Source of the DNA: Tubiluchus corallicola
Taxonomy: Eukaryota > Priapulida > Priapulimorpha > Priapulimorphida > Tubiluchidae
Reading direction: 5' to 3'
Assembly: GCA_030141605.1 (NCBI GenBank)
Contig: JAQGDQ010000315.1
Span: forward strand, 207,501-271,500
Length of the DNA stretch: 64,000 bases
Below, in pieces: positions 48,977 to 61,023 of this stretch; the first letter of the stretch is position 1, and every line of letters begins with the position of its first letter. Below the pieces are notes generated by a model, which saw nothing but the letters and a program-made list of their open reading frames with translations, had not been told where the DNA came from and ran no database searches. Made by a program: the position numbers and the translations under genes.

Positions 48977-49200
48977 TAACTAAACTAAGCTAAACTAAAC
49001 TAAGCTAAGCTAAGGTAAGCTAGCCTAAACTAAGCTAAGCTAAGCTAAGCTAAACTAAGCTAAGCTAAGCTAAGCTAAGCTAAGCTAAGCTAAGCTAAGC
49101 TAAGCTAAGCTAAGCTAAGCTAAGCTAAGCTAAGCTAAGCTAAGCTAAACTAAACTAAACTAAACTAAACTAAACTAAACTAAACTAAACTAAACTAAAC
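48977..49200. repeat. (CTAAG)n / (CTAAA)n pentanucleotide array
   Basis: About 225 bases of TAAGC pentamers switching to TAAAC in the last 55 bases. The unit differs from the TTAGGG and TTAGG telomere repeats. Both variants and their mixture at the left end suggest replication slippage from an AAACT-type LINE tail. Confidence 0.95.
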
Positions 49201-49867
49201 TTTGTTAAATCCAACTGAAATACAATTCAGTTTGGTTTACTTGTGGCTACTAAAAATTCAACAATATTGTAATTATGACAATTAACGGACGCATAAGTAT
49301 ATTTATGTGTCAGTAGCAAAACATTGTTTAGCTTTCGGAAAGTGTCTTTTGTTATGTATAAAACACTTGACAGAGTGCAAACCCATGTATGATACTACGA
49401 TTAATAATTTTCAGTCACTGACGCACTCAGTATAGCTAAAGTAATTTTACCGCGTTTATCGGCAATTCTGCACATTTAACGACAGAATGGCGTGCAGAAT
49501 ACAAGTCCAGATTTAGTGGTCTGTCACGAATATTTATCACAGCATGGCTTCGTGTGACGAAGCCGGCTTTAATCATCTTCCTTTCATGCTTACCTTGCTT
49601 CTGAAACGCAAGGGTGTGAGTGGATTACAAATATTTCGTGAATGTCCTGTTTCTACTTGCAACTGATGGAATAAAGCAATATCGTTCTTGTTTATTGCTA
49701 TTTTTTGAACATGTCGTTTTTCCGCATCTATCACTTTCAGAGTTTCTGCAGAAAGAGTGGAATTTCAAGTGAACGATGTGGACCTAGGTGGTACTTTACA
49801 ATGTGGTTTTTGTTGAATGATGAATTTGTGCGAAGGAGTTTACAATTTCACACACAAATTATATATC
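49201..49867. other. Intergenic sequence, nothing recognised
   Basis: Unique-looking DNA. An 85-residue frame at 49705-49962 runs into the telomere-like repeats and has no recognisable domain. Confidence 0.5.
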
Positions 49868-49994
49868 GTAACCCTTACCCTCAACCTAATTCTAACCCTA
49901 ACTTTAACCCTAAACTGGTCCTAACCATAACCCACTCTACCCCTAAACTACCCAAACGCTAACCCTAACCCTACCACAAACCCTAATCCTAATC
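49868..49994. repeat. Degenerate interstitial telomere-like (CCCTAA)n
   Basis: About 127 bases dominated by AACCCT, ACCCTAA and TAACCCTAAC words with many substitutions. CCCTAA is the complement of TTAGGG, the telomere repeat of most animals. The decay shows it is an old internal site and not a chromosome end. Confidence 0.8.
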
Positions 49995-50047
49995 TGCCGC
50001 AGGAACTAATTTCTTGTGCGTGGGGAATTGTAAAGTTTAGTCAATTT

Positions 50048-50700
50048 GTGATTAGCGGATTAACTTTTGCAGATAATACTGTATTATTTTCAGAGAGGGA
50101 AAGTCATACGGGTCATTTATTGAAAATAGTCGAAAGTCTCGGTGATGTACGTGGTCTGAAAATGAGTACTAAAAGATGTGCATCTGTTTTATTGTCAGGT
50201 GGCAATATTATTAATCGAAAATGTTTTAAACTGACTGGTATTGAGATTAAACAATCTACAAGTGAAAAATATTTGGCTATGTTGTTCAGAGAAGTAGAAA
50301 ATCAAAACAGTTGGTGTGAGAGAATTCGTGGCTTACGAAAAGTGGTGGGTCTTTAAAATTTACAGCAACGTCATCTGATGCTCGAAGAATGAAGAACTGG
50401 ATGGAAGTCATTAATAGTTCCAAAAATAATGTTTGGATGTGCTGGGAGTGTGTTTTACCGAAAAGAGATTAATTTTTATGAAAGTATGCAAGGTATTTCT
50501 TTCGTTGGTTATGGAAGACAAAAGATTATTGTGGACCGGCTGTGAGAAGTGAATCTGATTTTTCTTCTTTTCTGGAAAGAGAAGCAAAAGTGCATCTTGA
50601 GTATTTAAATAGGATCATATTCAAGAGTGAAAACAGACTATTAAAACAGTTGGTTGTGCTTTTTGTGGTGTGTTGAAAGAATTCGTTCAAGATTAGCAAA
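50048..50700 (+). pseudogene. Reverse transcriptase palm fragment of another LINE
   Basis: The frame 50048-50356 starts 'ISGLTFADNTVLFSERESH', a decayed F-A-D-D-T-V-L motif C with the second catalytic Asp changed to Asn, followed by 'LLKIVESLGDVRGLKMSTKR' and 'YLAMLF', which match the usual order of motif C, the helix with G-L-x-(I/M)-N/S-x-x-K and the L-G-x-x-(I/F) block. Beyond the stop, similar coding-like segments continue in shifted frames to about 50.7 kb ('RWLWKTKDYCGP', 'FLEREAKVHLEYLNRI'). Catalytically dead, frameshifted, truncated at both ends. Confidence 0.65.
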
Positions 50701-50890
50701 TCAAATAACCTTTTTACAGATCAACGTAGTTTAGAAATTATTGGCAAAATATTAGCGGTTGGAGTTCTATCTAAGCAAGGTCTTAGTTAATTAGCAGACA
50801 TAAATGCTAGATGGTGACGTTTTACTGGAGCAATACTGATTATTGTTTCAGCTGAATGATAGCTTTTTTGGCAATCTTGGTCAGAGGCAT

Positions 50891-51037
50891 TGAACCTAAA
50901 CGTGAACTTGAACCTGAAGTTGAACCTGAAGTTTAACCTGAACCTGAACCAGAACTTGAACCTGAACTTCAACCTAAACCTGAACCTGAACATGAGCCTG
51001 AACCTGAACCTGAACCTAAAGTTGAACCTGAACGTGA
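50891..51037. repeat. (CCTGAA)n hexanucleotide repeat
   Basis: About 25 imperfect copies of AACCTG with CTTG, CGTG and AGTT variants. It gives Asn-Leu repeats in one forward frame and Arg-Phe repeats in one reverse frame. Confidence 0.93.
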
Positions 51038-52079
51038 CAAAAGTAACTAATGACGCTGAGTCATTAGACCTTTTTGTTCTATACTGAGATATAAAGTCAA
51101 TTTCTATCAGCTAAAGAAAAATCCCAAAAACGCTTTGCGTATTACCATAGGTGTTAAAATGTATATTTTACCGCACTTCAGAATAGTGTAGAATATGAAA
51201 AATATTCTTTTTTCTTTTAATGGGCGCTCGTTCTGTTGAAAATCTTTAAGCTGTTGCTTCGTTACAAAGTTAAACAGCGCTTAAGTGTATCCTCGTACGA
51301 ACATCACTAATCTTATTTTTTGTAAAACAAAAGCACAGTGTTACATTGCTCAATTTACTCGTGCCAATGCGGCGGCTCATACTAATGTAACGGAAGCCAG
51401 TGTGGCCTAGTTATAATGCCATGGCTTGCCGACCTGCACAGATTCCTGCCCTGATTGCAATAATTACGAGTACACACGACCTGAATGATTAGTGTTTATA
51501 CAATACTTCACCTGATTCAGTGCAAACAGGTAGCATAATTGAGACATCCTACCAACATTTGAACAGCTTCCATGCTATCTGGTGCGCATAACTGCTTATT
51601 TTAATAGTTTCTTACACATTTTTAAGTGAAAATCGGCTTACGTAACCACTTTATGATTACCACAAGTTGTATGTCTACTTGTAGAAACATAGTTCATAAT
51701 GAAAAGATGCTTTTATATTTAATTACAAATAGCAGAGAATATTAGCCCACAGTGGAAAAGTAGGCCTAAGTGCAACGTTGTGACCGCAACGTTTTCATAT
51801 TGGCACGAGAAAATATTGTTCTGACGCTGAAGTAGTTATTAAATATTGAAAAGGTTTTGATTTCGGCACGTGTAAAGAAAAGCATCTTCAGATATAGAAA
51901 TTTTGCGAACTAAATTTTTCTTTATTGTGTACAGGAAATTGTAGTACCGTATGGTTAGTTCAAGCAAACTCTGGTGCCGAACAGTGGTTACATATCTATG
52001 TTTTGTTTACTTGAATTAACTGTACGCAGTGACGTAAAAAAACTTGCTTTTATAAGTTCCTAAATTGATCTGCACTGGG
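51038..52079. other. Intergenic sequence with a faint tRNA-like stretch near 51.4 kb
   Basis: At 51400-51450 the words GTGTGGCCTAGTTATAATG and CAGATTCCTGCCCTGATTG resemble Pol III A-box and degraded 3' parts of a tRNA-derived SINE. Nothing else is recognisable. Confidence 0.35.
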
Positions 52080-54154
52080 AGCTTGTCTGGTGCTTCCTGT
52101 ATTCAGGATATCTACCGTCTGAACAGAAAGCCTACATTTGCTGCTTGCTGTATTCTGGATATCTACCGTCTGAACAGAATGCCTACATTTGCTGCTTGCT
52201 GTATTCAGGATATCTACCATCTGAACAGAAAACCCACATTTGCTGCTTGCTGTATTCAGGATATCTACCGTCTGAACAGAAAACCTACATCAGCTGCTTG
52301 CTGTATTCAGGATATCTACCATCTGAACAGAAAACCCACATTTGCTGCTTGCTGTATTCAGGATATCTACCGTCTGAACAGAAAGCCTACATCAGCTACT
52401 TGTTGTATTCAGGATATCTACCGTCTGAACAGAAAGCCTACATCTGCTGCTTGCTGTATTCAGGATATCTACCGTCTGAACAGAAAGCCTACATTTGCTG
52501 CTTGCTGTATTCAGGATATCTACCGTCTGAACAGAAAGCCTACATTTGCTGCTTGCTGTATTCAGGATATCTACCGTCTGAACAGAAAGCCTACATTTGC
52601 TGCTTGCTGTATTCAGGATATCTACCGTCTGAACAGAAAGCCTACATTTGCTGCTTGCTGTATTCAGGATATCTACCGTCTGAACAGAAAGCCTACATTT
52701 GCTGCTTGCTGTATTCAGGATATCTACCGTCTGAACAGAAAGCCTACATTTGCTGCTTGCTGTATTCAGGATATCTACCGTCTGAACAGAAAGCCTACAT
52801 TTGCTGCTTGCTGTATTCAGGATATCTACCATCTGAACAGAAAGCCTACATTTGCTGCTTGCTGTATCCAGGATATCTACCGTCTGAACAGAAAGCCTAT
52901 ATCAGCTGCTTGCTGTATTCAGGATATCTACCGTCTGAACAGAAAACCTACATCAGATGCTTGTTGTATTCAGGATATCTACCATCTGAACAGAAAGCCT
53001 ACATTTGCTGCTTCCTGTATTCAGGATATCTACCGTCTGAACAGAAAGCCTACATCTGCTGCTTGCTGTATTCAGTATATCTACCGTCTGAACAGAAAGC
53101 CCACATCTGCTGCTTGCTGTATTCAGTATATCTACCATCTGAACAGAAAACCTGCATCTGCTGCTTGCTGTATTCAGTATATCTACCATCTGAACAGAAA
53201 GCCTACATCTGCTGCTTGCTGTATTCAGGATATCTACCATCTGAACAGAAAGCCTACATTTGCTGCTTGCTGTATTCAGGATATCTACCATCTGAACAGA
53301 AAACCTACATCTGCTGCTTGCTGTATTCAGGATATCTACCATCTGAACAGAAAACCTACATCTGCTGCTTGCTGTATTCAGGATATCTACCATCTGAACA
53401 GAAAGCCTACATCTGCTGCTTGCTGTATTCAGGATATCTACCATCTGAACAGAAAACCTACATCAGCTGCTTGCTGTATTCAGGATATCTACCGTCTGAA
53501 CAGAAAGCCTATATCAGCTGCTTGCTGTATTCAGGATATCTATCATCTGAACAGAAAGCCTACATTTGCTGCTTCCTGTATTCAGGATATCTACCGTCTG
53601 AACAGAAAACCTACATCAGATGCTTGTTGTATTCAGGATATCTACCATCTGAACAGAAAGCCTACATTTGCTGCTTCCTGTATTCAGGATATCTACCGTC
53701 TGAACAGAAAGCCTACATCTGCTGCTTGCTGTATTCAGTATATCTACCGTCTGAACAGAAAGCCTACATTTGCTGCTTGCTGTATTCAGGATATCTACCG
53801 TCTGAACAGAAAGCCTACATCAGCTGCTTGCTGTATCCAGGATATCTACCATCTGAACAGAAAGCCTACATCTGCTGCTTGCTGTATTCAGGATATCTAC
53901 CATCTGAACAGAAAACCTACATCTGCTGCTTCCTGTATCCAGGATATCTACCATCTGAACAGAAAACCTACATCTGCTGCTTCCTGTATCCAGGATATCT
54001 ACCATCTGAACAGAAAACCTACATTTGCTGCTTGCTGTATTCAGGATATCTACCATCTGAACAGAAAACCTACATCAGCTGCTTGCTGTATTCAGGATAT
54101 CTACCATCTGAACAGAAAGCCTACATTTGCTGCTTGCTGTATTCAGGATATCTA
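52080..54154. repeat. 51-bp satellite, about 41 copies
   Basis: A 51-base unit containing TATTCAGGATATCTACC, CTGAACAGAAAGCC and GCTGCTTGCTG repeats for 2.07 kb. Because 51 is a multiple of three and the unit lacks stops, two forward frames stay open over the whole array (17-residue repeats such as CIQDIYRLNRKPTFAAC and LLYSGYLPSEQKAYICC), and a reverse frame in parts. Variable positions are few (CGT/CAT, AAG/AAA, TTT/TCT/TCA, TGC/TCC, ATT/ATC, GAT/TAT) and change amino acids about equally in both forward frames. I see no sign that either frame is under protein-level selection. Confidence 0.95.
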
Positions 54155-54654
54155 CATATAAAACTTTTCAACGTTAAAGACTTGGTGCATAGATACTAAC
54201 AACAAATTAATCTGTTGCTTCTTTTTACATTTAATTATAATATCAACAAAATTATATAATAACTGAGTGCATACTGTTAAAACATTGAGAACTACCATAA
54301 AATCAGTTACGTGGGTACACTAAGTAAAAGAGCAATATTTTTGCTCATGCTAACTAGTTAAAGATTTGTACAAAACCTCTGTGCAGCAATTGTTACAGTC
54401 CAAACAAGGAAATTTATGATGACAAATGTGTCACATTACTGAACCTCGACGGTTGTTATTCGCCATAAATGAGCTAAAAGCAAGACATATATGACACCCT
54501 GACCATATATTCAATCAACTGTGTGCTATAGAATAGTTTTATTCGTATCCAACCTTTCCGGTTTTTCCGTTTCACCTCTCTTTATGTGAACATAAATCTG
54601 TCCGCCTGCCTTTCTCGCCTTTCACGAGCTACATTTTATTTTTGCCAAGTTCTT
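54155..54654. other. Intergenic sequence, nothing recognised
   Basis: Unique-looking AT-rich DNA between the satellite and the foldback element. Confidence 0.5.
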
Positions 54655-56001
54655 AAAGGAAGACTGGATGATTTTCTGTATAGTCCCCATTTTCAAGTCC
54701 GACAAAGAGTACACATTTTAACACAATTTATACCGCAAAAGCGTTTCTGATAATTAAATAATAGATTAAAAACTTAATTAACGGCGGCGAGCCCAAATAT
54801 CGATGACATCACAAACTAACATAATTTTCAACAGCAAAAATATTCCACGAGCGTGTTGCATGAGTTTGCGAAAGCGAAAATTGAAGTACGGTGCTACTGT
54901 AAGATATTCAATGTGTTGTACTAAAACTAGGCAAGTTTTAAGATAAAATTTCGAATTTCAAATTTACCACTGTGCTCACGCATGAGCTGTCAAACATGTG
55001 CAGTTTGTCACAAACTAACACATTTGAACTGAGAGGTACAGTACCTGTTTTTGTGCAATGCGTTTCCGAAATGCAGACGCTAGTGTCCGTCTAACTAGCG
55101 AATGGCGAAATGCACGTAACAGCGAAGAACTAGTGGCGCGAATGCGAAATTGTGTTTGTGTGGTAATAATTCTTTCAAGTAAATCATTTTTGAAAAAATA
55201 GCATGTTTCCATTCAATATTTTAAAGAGTAGATAGTTTTGACCTACAGTTTAAGATTGGGTCCGATTTTGCTTTAAAGTATGCAGCATGCGCTCTGCTGT
55301 TGTTTCAGCTAGTTCGTGATATAGTTTGCCAACATGCCTTTAACATTAATGATCTCTTTTATAATTTATATGCAGATACGTTGAAATTGCCGTAGTTCCT
55401 CGTAATAATTTAAAGCAAAACTGAACCCAATCTTAAACTGTCGGTCAAAACAATCTACTCTTTAAAATATTGAACGGAAACATACTATTTTTTGAAAAAT
55501 GATTTACATGAAAGAATTGTTACCACACTAACACAATTTGGCGTTTGCATTTGCTACTTAGACGGGCACTAGCGCCTGCATTTCGGAAATGCATTTCACA
55601 AAAAACAGGTGCTGTACCTCTCAGTTCAGATGTGTTAGTTTCTGACGAACTACACACATTTGACAACTCATGCGTGAGCACAGCGTTATATTGAAATTTG
55701 AATTTTTATCTTAACACTTGCCTGGTTTTAGTACAACACGCTGAATATTTTACAGTAGCCCTGTACCTCAATTTTCGTTTTCGCAAACACGTGCAACACG
55801 CTCGTTTAATGCTTTTACTGTTGAAAATTATGTTAGTTTGTGATGTCATGAACGGTTGAACTCGCCCGCCATTAATTAAGTTTTTAATCTATTATTTAAT
55901 TATTAGAAACGCTTTTGCAGTATTAATTTTGTTAAAATGTATACTTTTATCGGACTTGAAAATGGGGCTTGAAAATGCGAAAAAACATCCTGTCTTCTTT
56001 T
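54655..56001. mobile_element. Foldback (long-TIR) element, complete copy F1
   Basis: The left arm (54655 to about 55275) and the right arm (about 55401 to 56001) are inverted copies of each other over about 600 bases, around a 125-base centre. The ends read AAAGGAAGAC and GTCTTCTTTT. The left flank is TTAA; together with the copy at 58450-59246, flanked by TTAA on both sides, this suggests a TTAA target site (piggyBac-like) or a TA site. The arms contain conserved blocks such as GCCGTTAATTAAG, GTTTGCGAAAGCGAAAATT, TGTGCTCACGCATGAGCTG and TCTAACTAGCGAATGGCGAA (orientation varies). The largest frames, 65 and 63 residues, lie inside the arms and look non-coding. No transposase. Confidence 0.88.
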
Positions 56002-57653
56002 ATACTTTTGTATTATCGAAAGTTGTCTCGACGAAGCAAACATTTCCGCGATCTGAAAAGCATTTCAAGCAATTTGAAACAAGTTTGAGCCAAACTTATT
56101 GTACGTATTATATGTACTAATCATATATTGAAGAAAGCTAATATTGCACATTTTGATTTATGAAAAACAAAACCTTCATTTTCCACAATGAATAGAGTTT
56201 ATTTCACAGATGTACTCATACGCGAAACGGCTAAGCTTTCTGGAATCACATTCCATGCTGAAATGCAAGCTGTCATTGTCTCGCTGCCTTTCTGACTAAA
56301 TTAACTTTCGTGAACAAAAGAAGATCGTCTGAAGAACATGACTCGTTTTATAACAATTCTACTCTTCGTTGAAATAGAACTTGTGTGTGTAACAGAAATT
56401 ATTACCTGTGCCAACGGTAGTCGGTTCGTGGGCGGGGTATTTGCTCGCGTCTGTGTGTGCGTGCAGAAAATTTAGACCAGCTCTGCTAAGTTGGCTTAAA
56501 AGCTGAACTGGCAAAGCGGGTGCCCTGATGCATAAGATTCTGGATTCAAATTTTGGTTTGGTAGTACAATAACAAAGCGAGCATTTTAATACTGTAAACG
56601 CTTTGCGTAGTCAGCTTGCCTGTTTGCACTTGTATCTTATGGACGTACGCCACGTGTAAAGAGCAATTTCCTGTGAACGTTCTGCAGGCTAACTTAAGAG
56701 TTAGGAGTCACTGACCTTGTCCCCGGAAGTATGCTAGAAGCTGTTACTCTAGCCAATCAGATGTGTATTGAGATGTATCTTATATTACTGCGCCTAAAGG
56801 AATGTCAACAGCAACTTAAAAGTAGTGCCTGTCTCCATGGTGACAGGTTCGCAGATGACGTTACTATGGTGAGAGGTCAGCAGAGGCTCGTTGCTAGGTG
56901 TTCCTAAGTATAAATATTTTTAGATGTATGACATATGTTAACATAAGTTTAGCCTCAGAATTGGGGCATATTCGGACCAGACTCAAGTGCTTTGCTATAG
57001 TTTCTGCGCCAGGAGCTTCTCTACCCTCTTAGACTTATTGTGGATTTTTATCAGTGTACTTTATGTTCAGTATACTATACGATCACATATGCTAAACAAT
57101 GCTTCATGTTTTGTACATACATCGTCACGCTAAGAAGACAACCTCAAGACACGTTCATTATTACTAATGCCGAGTAACGAAATTTCCTTCATTATTACTG
57201 CATTTTTTCTATGCCTTCTTCAATTACAGGTAAGAGATCATAAGCATGAGAAGATGATGTCGATATCTCATGGTTCTCTATGACGTAGCTCTATGAGTTC
57301 GTGAGTTCATTATGAGATCACACATGAGTTCACTGTGACATCAGATTCTTGACTGGAATATGTGTATGACTGTGTCAATGTGTGATTGTCTGCAAATTTA
57401 AATAGATGAAGCTAAAATTATCAAACTTGGTACAGGAATAAGTATGGGCAAAACCCAGAAGCCCAATGCTTTTGGTAGTAAAGGACTAAAGGTCAAAAAT
57501 GCAACCAACTTGAAAAGCGCCATATTGCTTATACCTCTACCAAGGCTACAAATTAAGCTTGTAATAACGTTCAATGAAAATAGTCTCTAGTTTTGCCCAC
57601 AATAACTTAATAAGAACGCTTGCTTTTGCATCACCTCTAATGAATGCCTTTTA
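56002..57653. other. Intergenic sequence with a tRNA-like SINE fragment at about 56500-56560
   Basis: TGGCAAAGCGGG (56509-56520) fits a Pol III A box, and GGATTCAAAT (56542-56551) fits a B box with one mismatch; they are 33 bases apart start to start. No full cloverleaf is formed, so a SINE or tRNA pseudogene is more likely than a tRNA gene. The rest is unique-looking. Confidence 0.4.
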
Positions 57654-58060
57654 ACAAGCCTGTTCACAGTTCTAGCGATTGCTAATTATCGGGAAAAGGT
57701 CAAAGGTTAAGTGTATCAGGCAACACCTTTGTGTACACATACATACACTTGGCAACGCCTCGCAGCTTATGCTATTGTAATACAACTAACAGTTTTAACA
57801 GCCAGCTAGAACCTTACCTAGTTCATTTTTTCTTGTTCCCAAGCAAGATTCTGCTAATAAAACACTCTACACACATATTAATGCATAATTAAGTAAAGTC
57901 CACGTACAACAACTGAAGTTACTGAACTGACGCGGCAGGCGGCTTTGCTTTACCCAACATGTCACGTGACGGTTGTAGTTAAGACGCGCTGCTGTGGTAC
58001 ACTTAACCTTTGAGCTACAGCAACTGCGCGTGCGCACAACGAAACTGTCAAAAGATTTAT
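57654..58060 (+). mobile_element. MITE family M1, copy D
   Basis: A 407-bp copy with decayed ends (ACAAGCCTGTTCACAGTT and GTCAAAAGATTTAT). A short ACATACATACA insertion makes it longer than the others. It carries AGGTCAAAGGTTA at 57697-57709, GTCACGTGAC at 57961-57970 and a TGCGCGTGCGCA stretch near 58025. Confidence 0.88.
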
Positions 58061-58449
58061 TACTTTTGAATATGTGAAACGATCTCCTTTTGCAAACCAC
58101 GCAAACCTTAACTTTCTAGTTACGAGAGTAATCTTAAAACTTTAGTGTCAGAAAACTGAACTTATAAAAGTTTATGGACGCACTACCTGCAAGAAATGTA
58201 GACCACCCGACGTTTTAAAGCGCCATAATTTTCTTAACGAACGCTGAAGTCTTCGGTGGCAACGACAATAATTCGAAACGAATCAATAAAAGCTTTCTGA
58301 AAGACCATAAAGCGACAAGATCAATGGTTATCGTATTTTTATTTTTATTTAACGTAATGGAATTGTTAAGGTGAGTAATAACACAGGACGTCTGTTCAAG
58401 TCAGAAGCTCTGTTGGTAAAGTTACTCTGACTGAGGTTGCGTCGATGTT
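58061..58449. other. Intergenic sequence, nothing recognised
   Basis: Short unique-looking interval between the M1 copy and the foldback copy. Confidence 0.45.
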
Positions 58450-59246
58450 AAAGGAAAAGAAGATGGTCTTTCACATCCTACCTGATTTTGAAGAACTGTA
58501 AAAACTATACGTTGTAGCTGCTATTATAAAGCGAAAACGTTTCCGATAACTAACTAACAGGTTAAAAAGTTAATTAACAACATCACAACTGAACACAGCT
58601 TTCAACAGGACAAACATAGCATAAGAGTGTTGCACGTGTCTGCGCAACTGTACGGCAAGGCAATCGACTGTTTAAAATATTGAAAGGAGACACTATTTTT
58701 CCAGAATGCCTTACATTAAAGAATTATTACCACACAAACACAATTTCACGTTCGCGCCACAAGTTCTTTGTTGTTACATGCATTTCGTCATTCACTAGTT
58801 AGACGGGCACTAGCGCCTGCATTTCGGAAACGCATTGCACAAGAACGGGTGCTGTACTTCTCACTTCAGATACGTTAGTTTGTGACGAACTACACACGCT
58901 CGACAGCTCATGCGTGAGCACAGCAGTAAATTTGAAATATGAATTTTCATCTTAAAACTTGCCTAGTTTTAGTACAACACTCTGAATATCTTACATTAGC
59001 ACTGTACTTCAATTTTCGCTTTCGCAAACACGTGCAACACGCTCGCGGAATATTTTTGCTTTCAAAAATTATGTTAGTTTGTGATGTCATCAATAGTTGG
59101 GCTCGAACGCCGTTAATTAAGATTTTAATGTATTACTTAACTATCAGAAACGCTTTTGCAGTATTAATCGTGTTAAAATGTGTACTTTTTGTCGGACTGG
59201 AAAATGGGAATGGGGTAGTATATGAAAAATCATCCCGTCTTCCTTT
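58450..59246. mobile_element. Foldback (long-TIR) element, internally deleted copy F3
   Basis: The right arm (about 58665-59246) matches the right arm of F1 almost throughout. The left arm keeps only about 205 bases (58450 to about 58655) and is then fused to the inner part of the right arm, deleting the centre. The ends read AAAGGA... and GTCTTCCTTT, with TTAA on both outer sides (GTTAAAGG and CCTTTAAG). The 119-residue forward frame inside the right arm has no recognisable domain. Confidence 0.85.
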
Positions 59247-59722
59247 AAGTGACGTGTTGCTTGACAAGGTAGTTTTTTATTACAGTTGTCCACTCTGAGT
59301 CTTCCTTCAGTTCATCAGTTGATCATAACTGCTTTCGTTCGTGGGTTTTGTTTTTAAAAGGGCAAATTTCCGCAAAATTGCAAACTTTAAATTGTTGTCA
59401 ATTTGCTTTTCAGGGCAGCAAGTGCTTATAGATATGATCTTCTTCAATCGAATTATCTGAAACTTGAGGATTCAGTAGAACTCTCAAGAGCACAGAGTTG
59501 ATGTAACAGTTTTCGTGAAACAGAATTTTACTTGTTTAACGTTCATAACAGAATTTATACTTGTTTAAAAAGAAAGCCTTTCGTCGAATGTTAATGTCAT
59601 GCATGTTCGGGAGTAAGTATTTTGGGTCCACTTGCCCTAAATAGGCAAGTTTGGGGCACACTGTTAGAGTGTGTGCCGTACATTGTAACATCAAATACCT
59701 CGTAACTATGAAATTAGTAATG
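59247..59722. other. Intergenic sequence with two adjacent small hairpins
   Basis: Near 59629-59683 two short hairpins follow each other: ACTTGCC...GGCAAGT with a 7-base loop, then GCACACT...AGTGTGTGC with a 5-base loop. Their role is unknown. Confidence 0.4.
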
Positions 59723-60006
59723 ATGTATGTTTATGTATGTATGCGTGTATGTATGCATGTATGTATGCATGCATGTATGCATGCATGTATGTATGTATGT
59801 ATGTATGTATGTATGTATGTATGTATGTATGTATGTATGTATGTATGTATGTATGTATGTATGTATGTATGTATGTATGTATGTATGTATGTATGTATGT
59901 ATGTATGTATGTATGTATGTATGTATGTATGTATGTATGTATGTATGTATGTATGTATGTATGTATGTATGTATGTATGTATGTATGTATGTATGTATGT
60001 ATGTAT
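59723..60006. repeat. (GTAT)n microsatellite
   Basis: About 285 bases of GTAT, nearly pure after a variable left edge with GTATGC units. Several frames on both strands are open for this reason only. Confidence 0.97.
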
Positions 60007-61023
60007 GCTGGCCCTGCCATTAAAACAAGGTTGATGTAAGTTAAGTAGTGCCACAGTCATTTCATTACCGAATACTTATGTCATGTACCCTTTCGTAAGT
60101 TACTTGATCACATCGCAGCTTTAGGGTTTATGGGATATATTCATCACGGTTTATTGGATCTTGACTCCAGATGAAGTTACTGAACCTCGAATCCATTTTG
60201 ATGGTGTCTTGATTATGATGTAGTTATGCGTGCAGGGAATCGCGGAAGCAAATGTGAAATTAAATGTTAGCGTCAACAAGTCAGACAAGACGCGAGTCAA
60301 ATGAATGGGAAATGTTATGAACATTAGTCCGACAACGCGGCACCATCTTGTCACGTAAATACAATGTCGAATTTCTCTTAATTTGTGATGCACCAAACCG
60401 AATTTTGCTAAGTGAAATTTGGAACTGTGTAAATGACCCAAATGTGTGGCAACAGTTTATTTATTACACTAAACAAGTGATTAATAAATAAAGAACAAGC
60501 AAAGTAACAACAGTAAACAAATGACTGGTTTTACAGACAAAAGAAAAATAGACACAGACATACACAGCACTCACGCACGCATAAGCGTGCGCACGTAGCT
60601 GACACAATTTCCTCTCACGCTTGAGTTAGCAGCTGGACTAATGTTGGCGCAAGCAATAATTTTCATTAGACAGACACTCACGGACACACGTTGTTTCAAT
60701 AAATACATGTACTGAACTTATAATGATGTTCTTCAGACGTTTTACTATTTCTGTGCTACTTGTTCATGAAAGTTAAGATGGTCAGAAAAGTAACGAGATC
60801 CTCGCGTCTCAGAATAGAATAAAAATTATTTTTTTCCTTGGACAGGACACATAAAAACATGATGCATTCATGTTAATTTCATTGTGGTCCAAGTATTACA
60901 ACTGAGCCTTGCGTTTCATCCCAAAAGTTTACTGTTTAAGCAGACGGACAGACAAACAACTAGAAAAGCAAGCAAACAGGCTAACAAGCAAGCAAACAAA
61001 GAAATAAACTGCTTGGCTTCCCA
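60007..61023. other. Intergenic sequence, nothing recognised
   Basis: Contains a small perfect hairpin GCACGCATAAGCGTGC at about 60577-60592 and AAGCAAGCAAACA low-complexity sequence near 60.97 kb. Confidence 0.45.

Noticed and set aside
48977-49200. Telomeric repeat
   Set aside because: The unit is TAAGC/TAAAC, not TTAGGG or TTAGG, and it follows a LINE remnant, so a tail-derived microsatellite is more likely.
52065-54199. Two overlapping open frames of nearly 700 codons
   Set aside because: They reflect a stop-free 51-bp monomer. Substitutions change residues equally in both frames, so no protein-level constraint is visible.
56503-56560. Functional tRNA gene
   Set aside because: A-box and B-box like words are present, but acceptor and anticodon stems do not pair; more likely a SINE or tRNA pseudogene.
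59651-60060. Met-Tyr-Val-Cys and His-Thr-Tyr-Ile repeat proteins
   Set aside because: They are translations of (GTAT)n on both strands.
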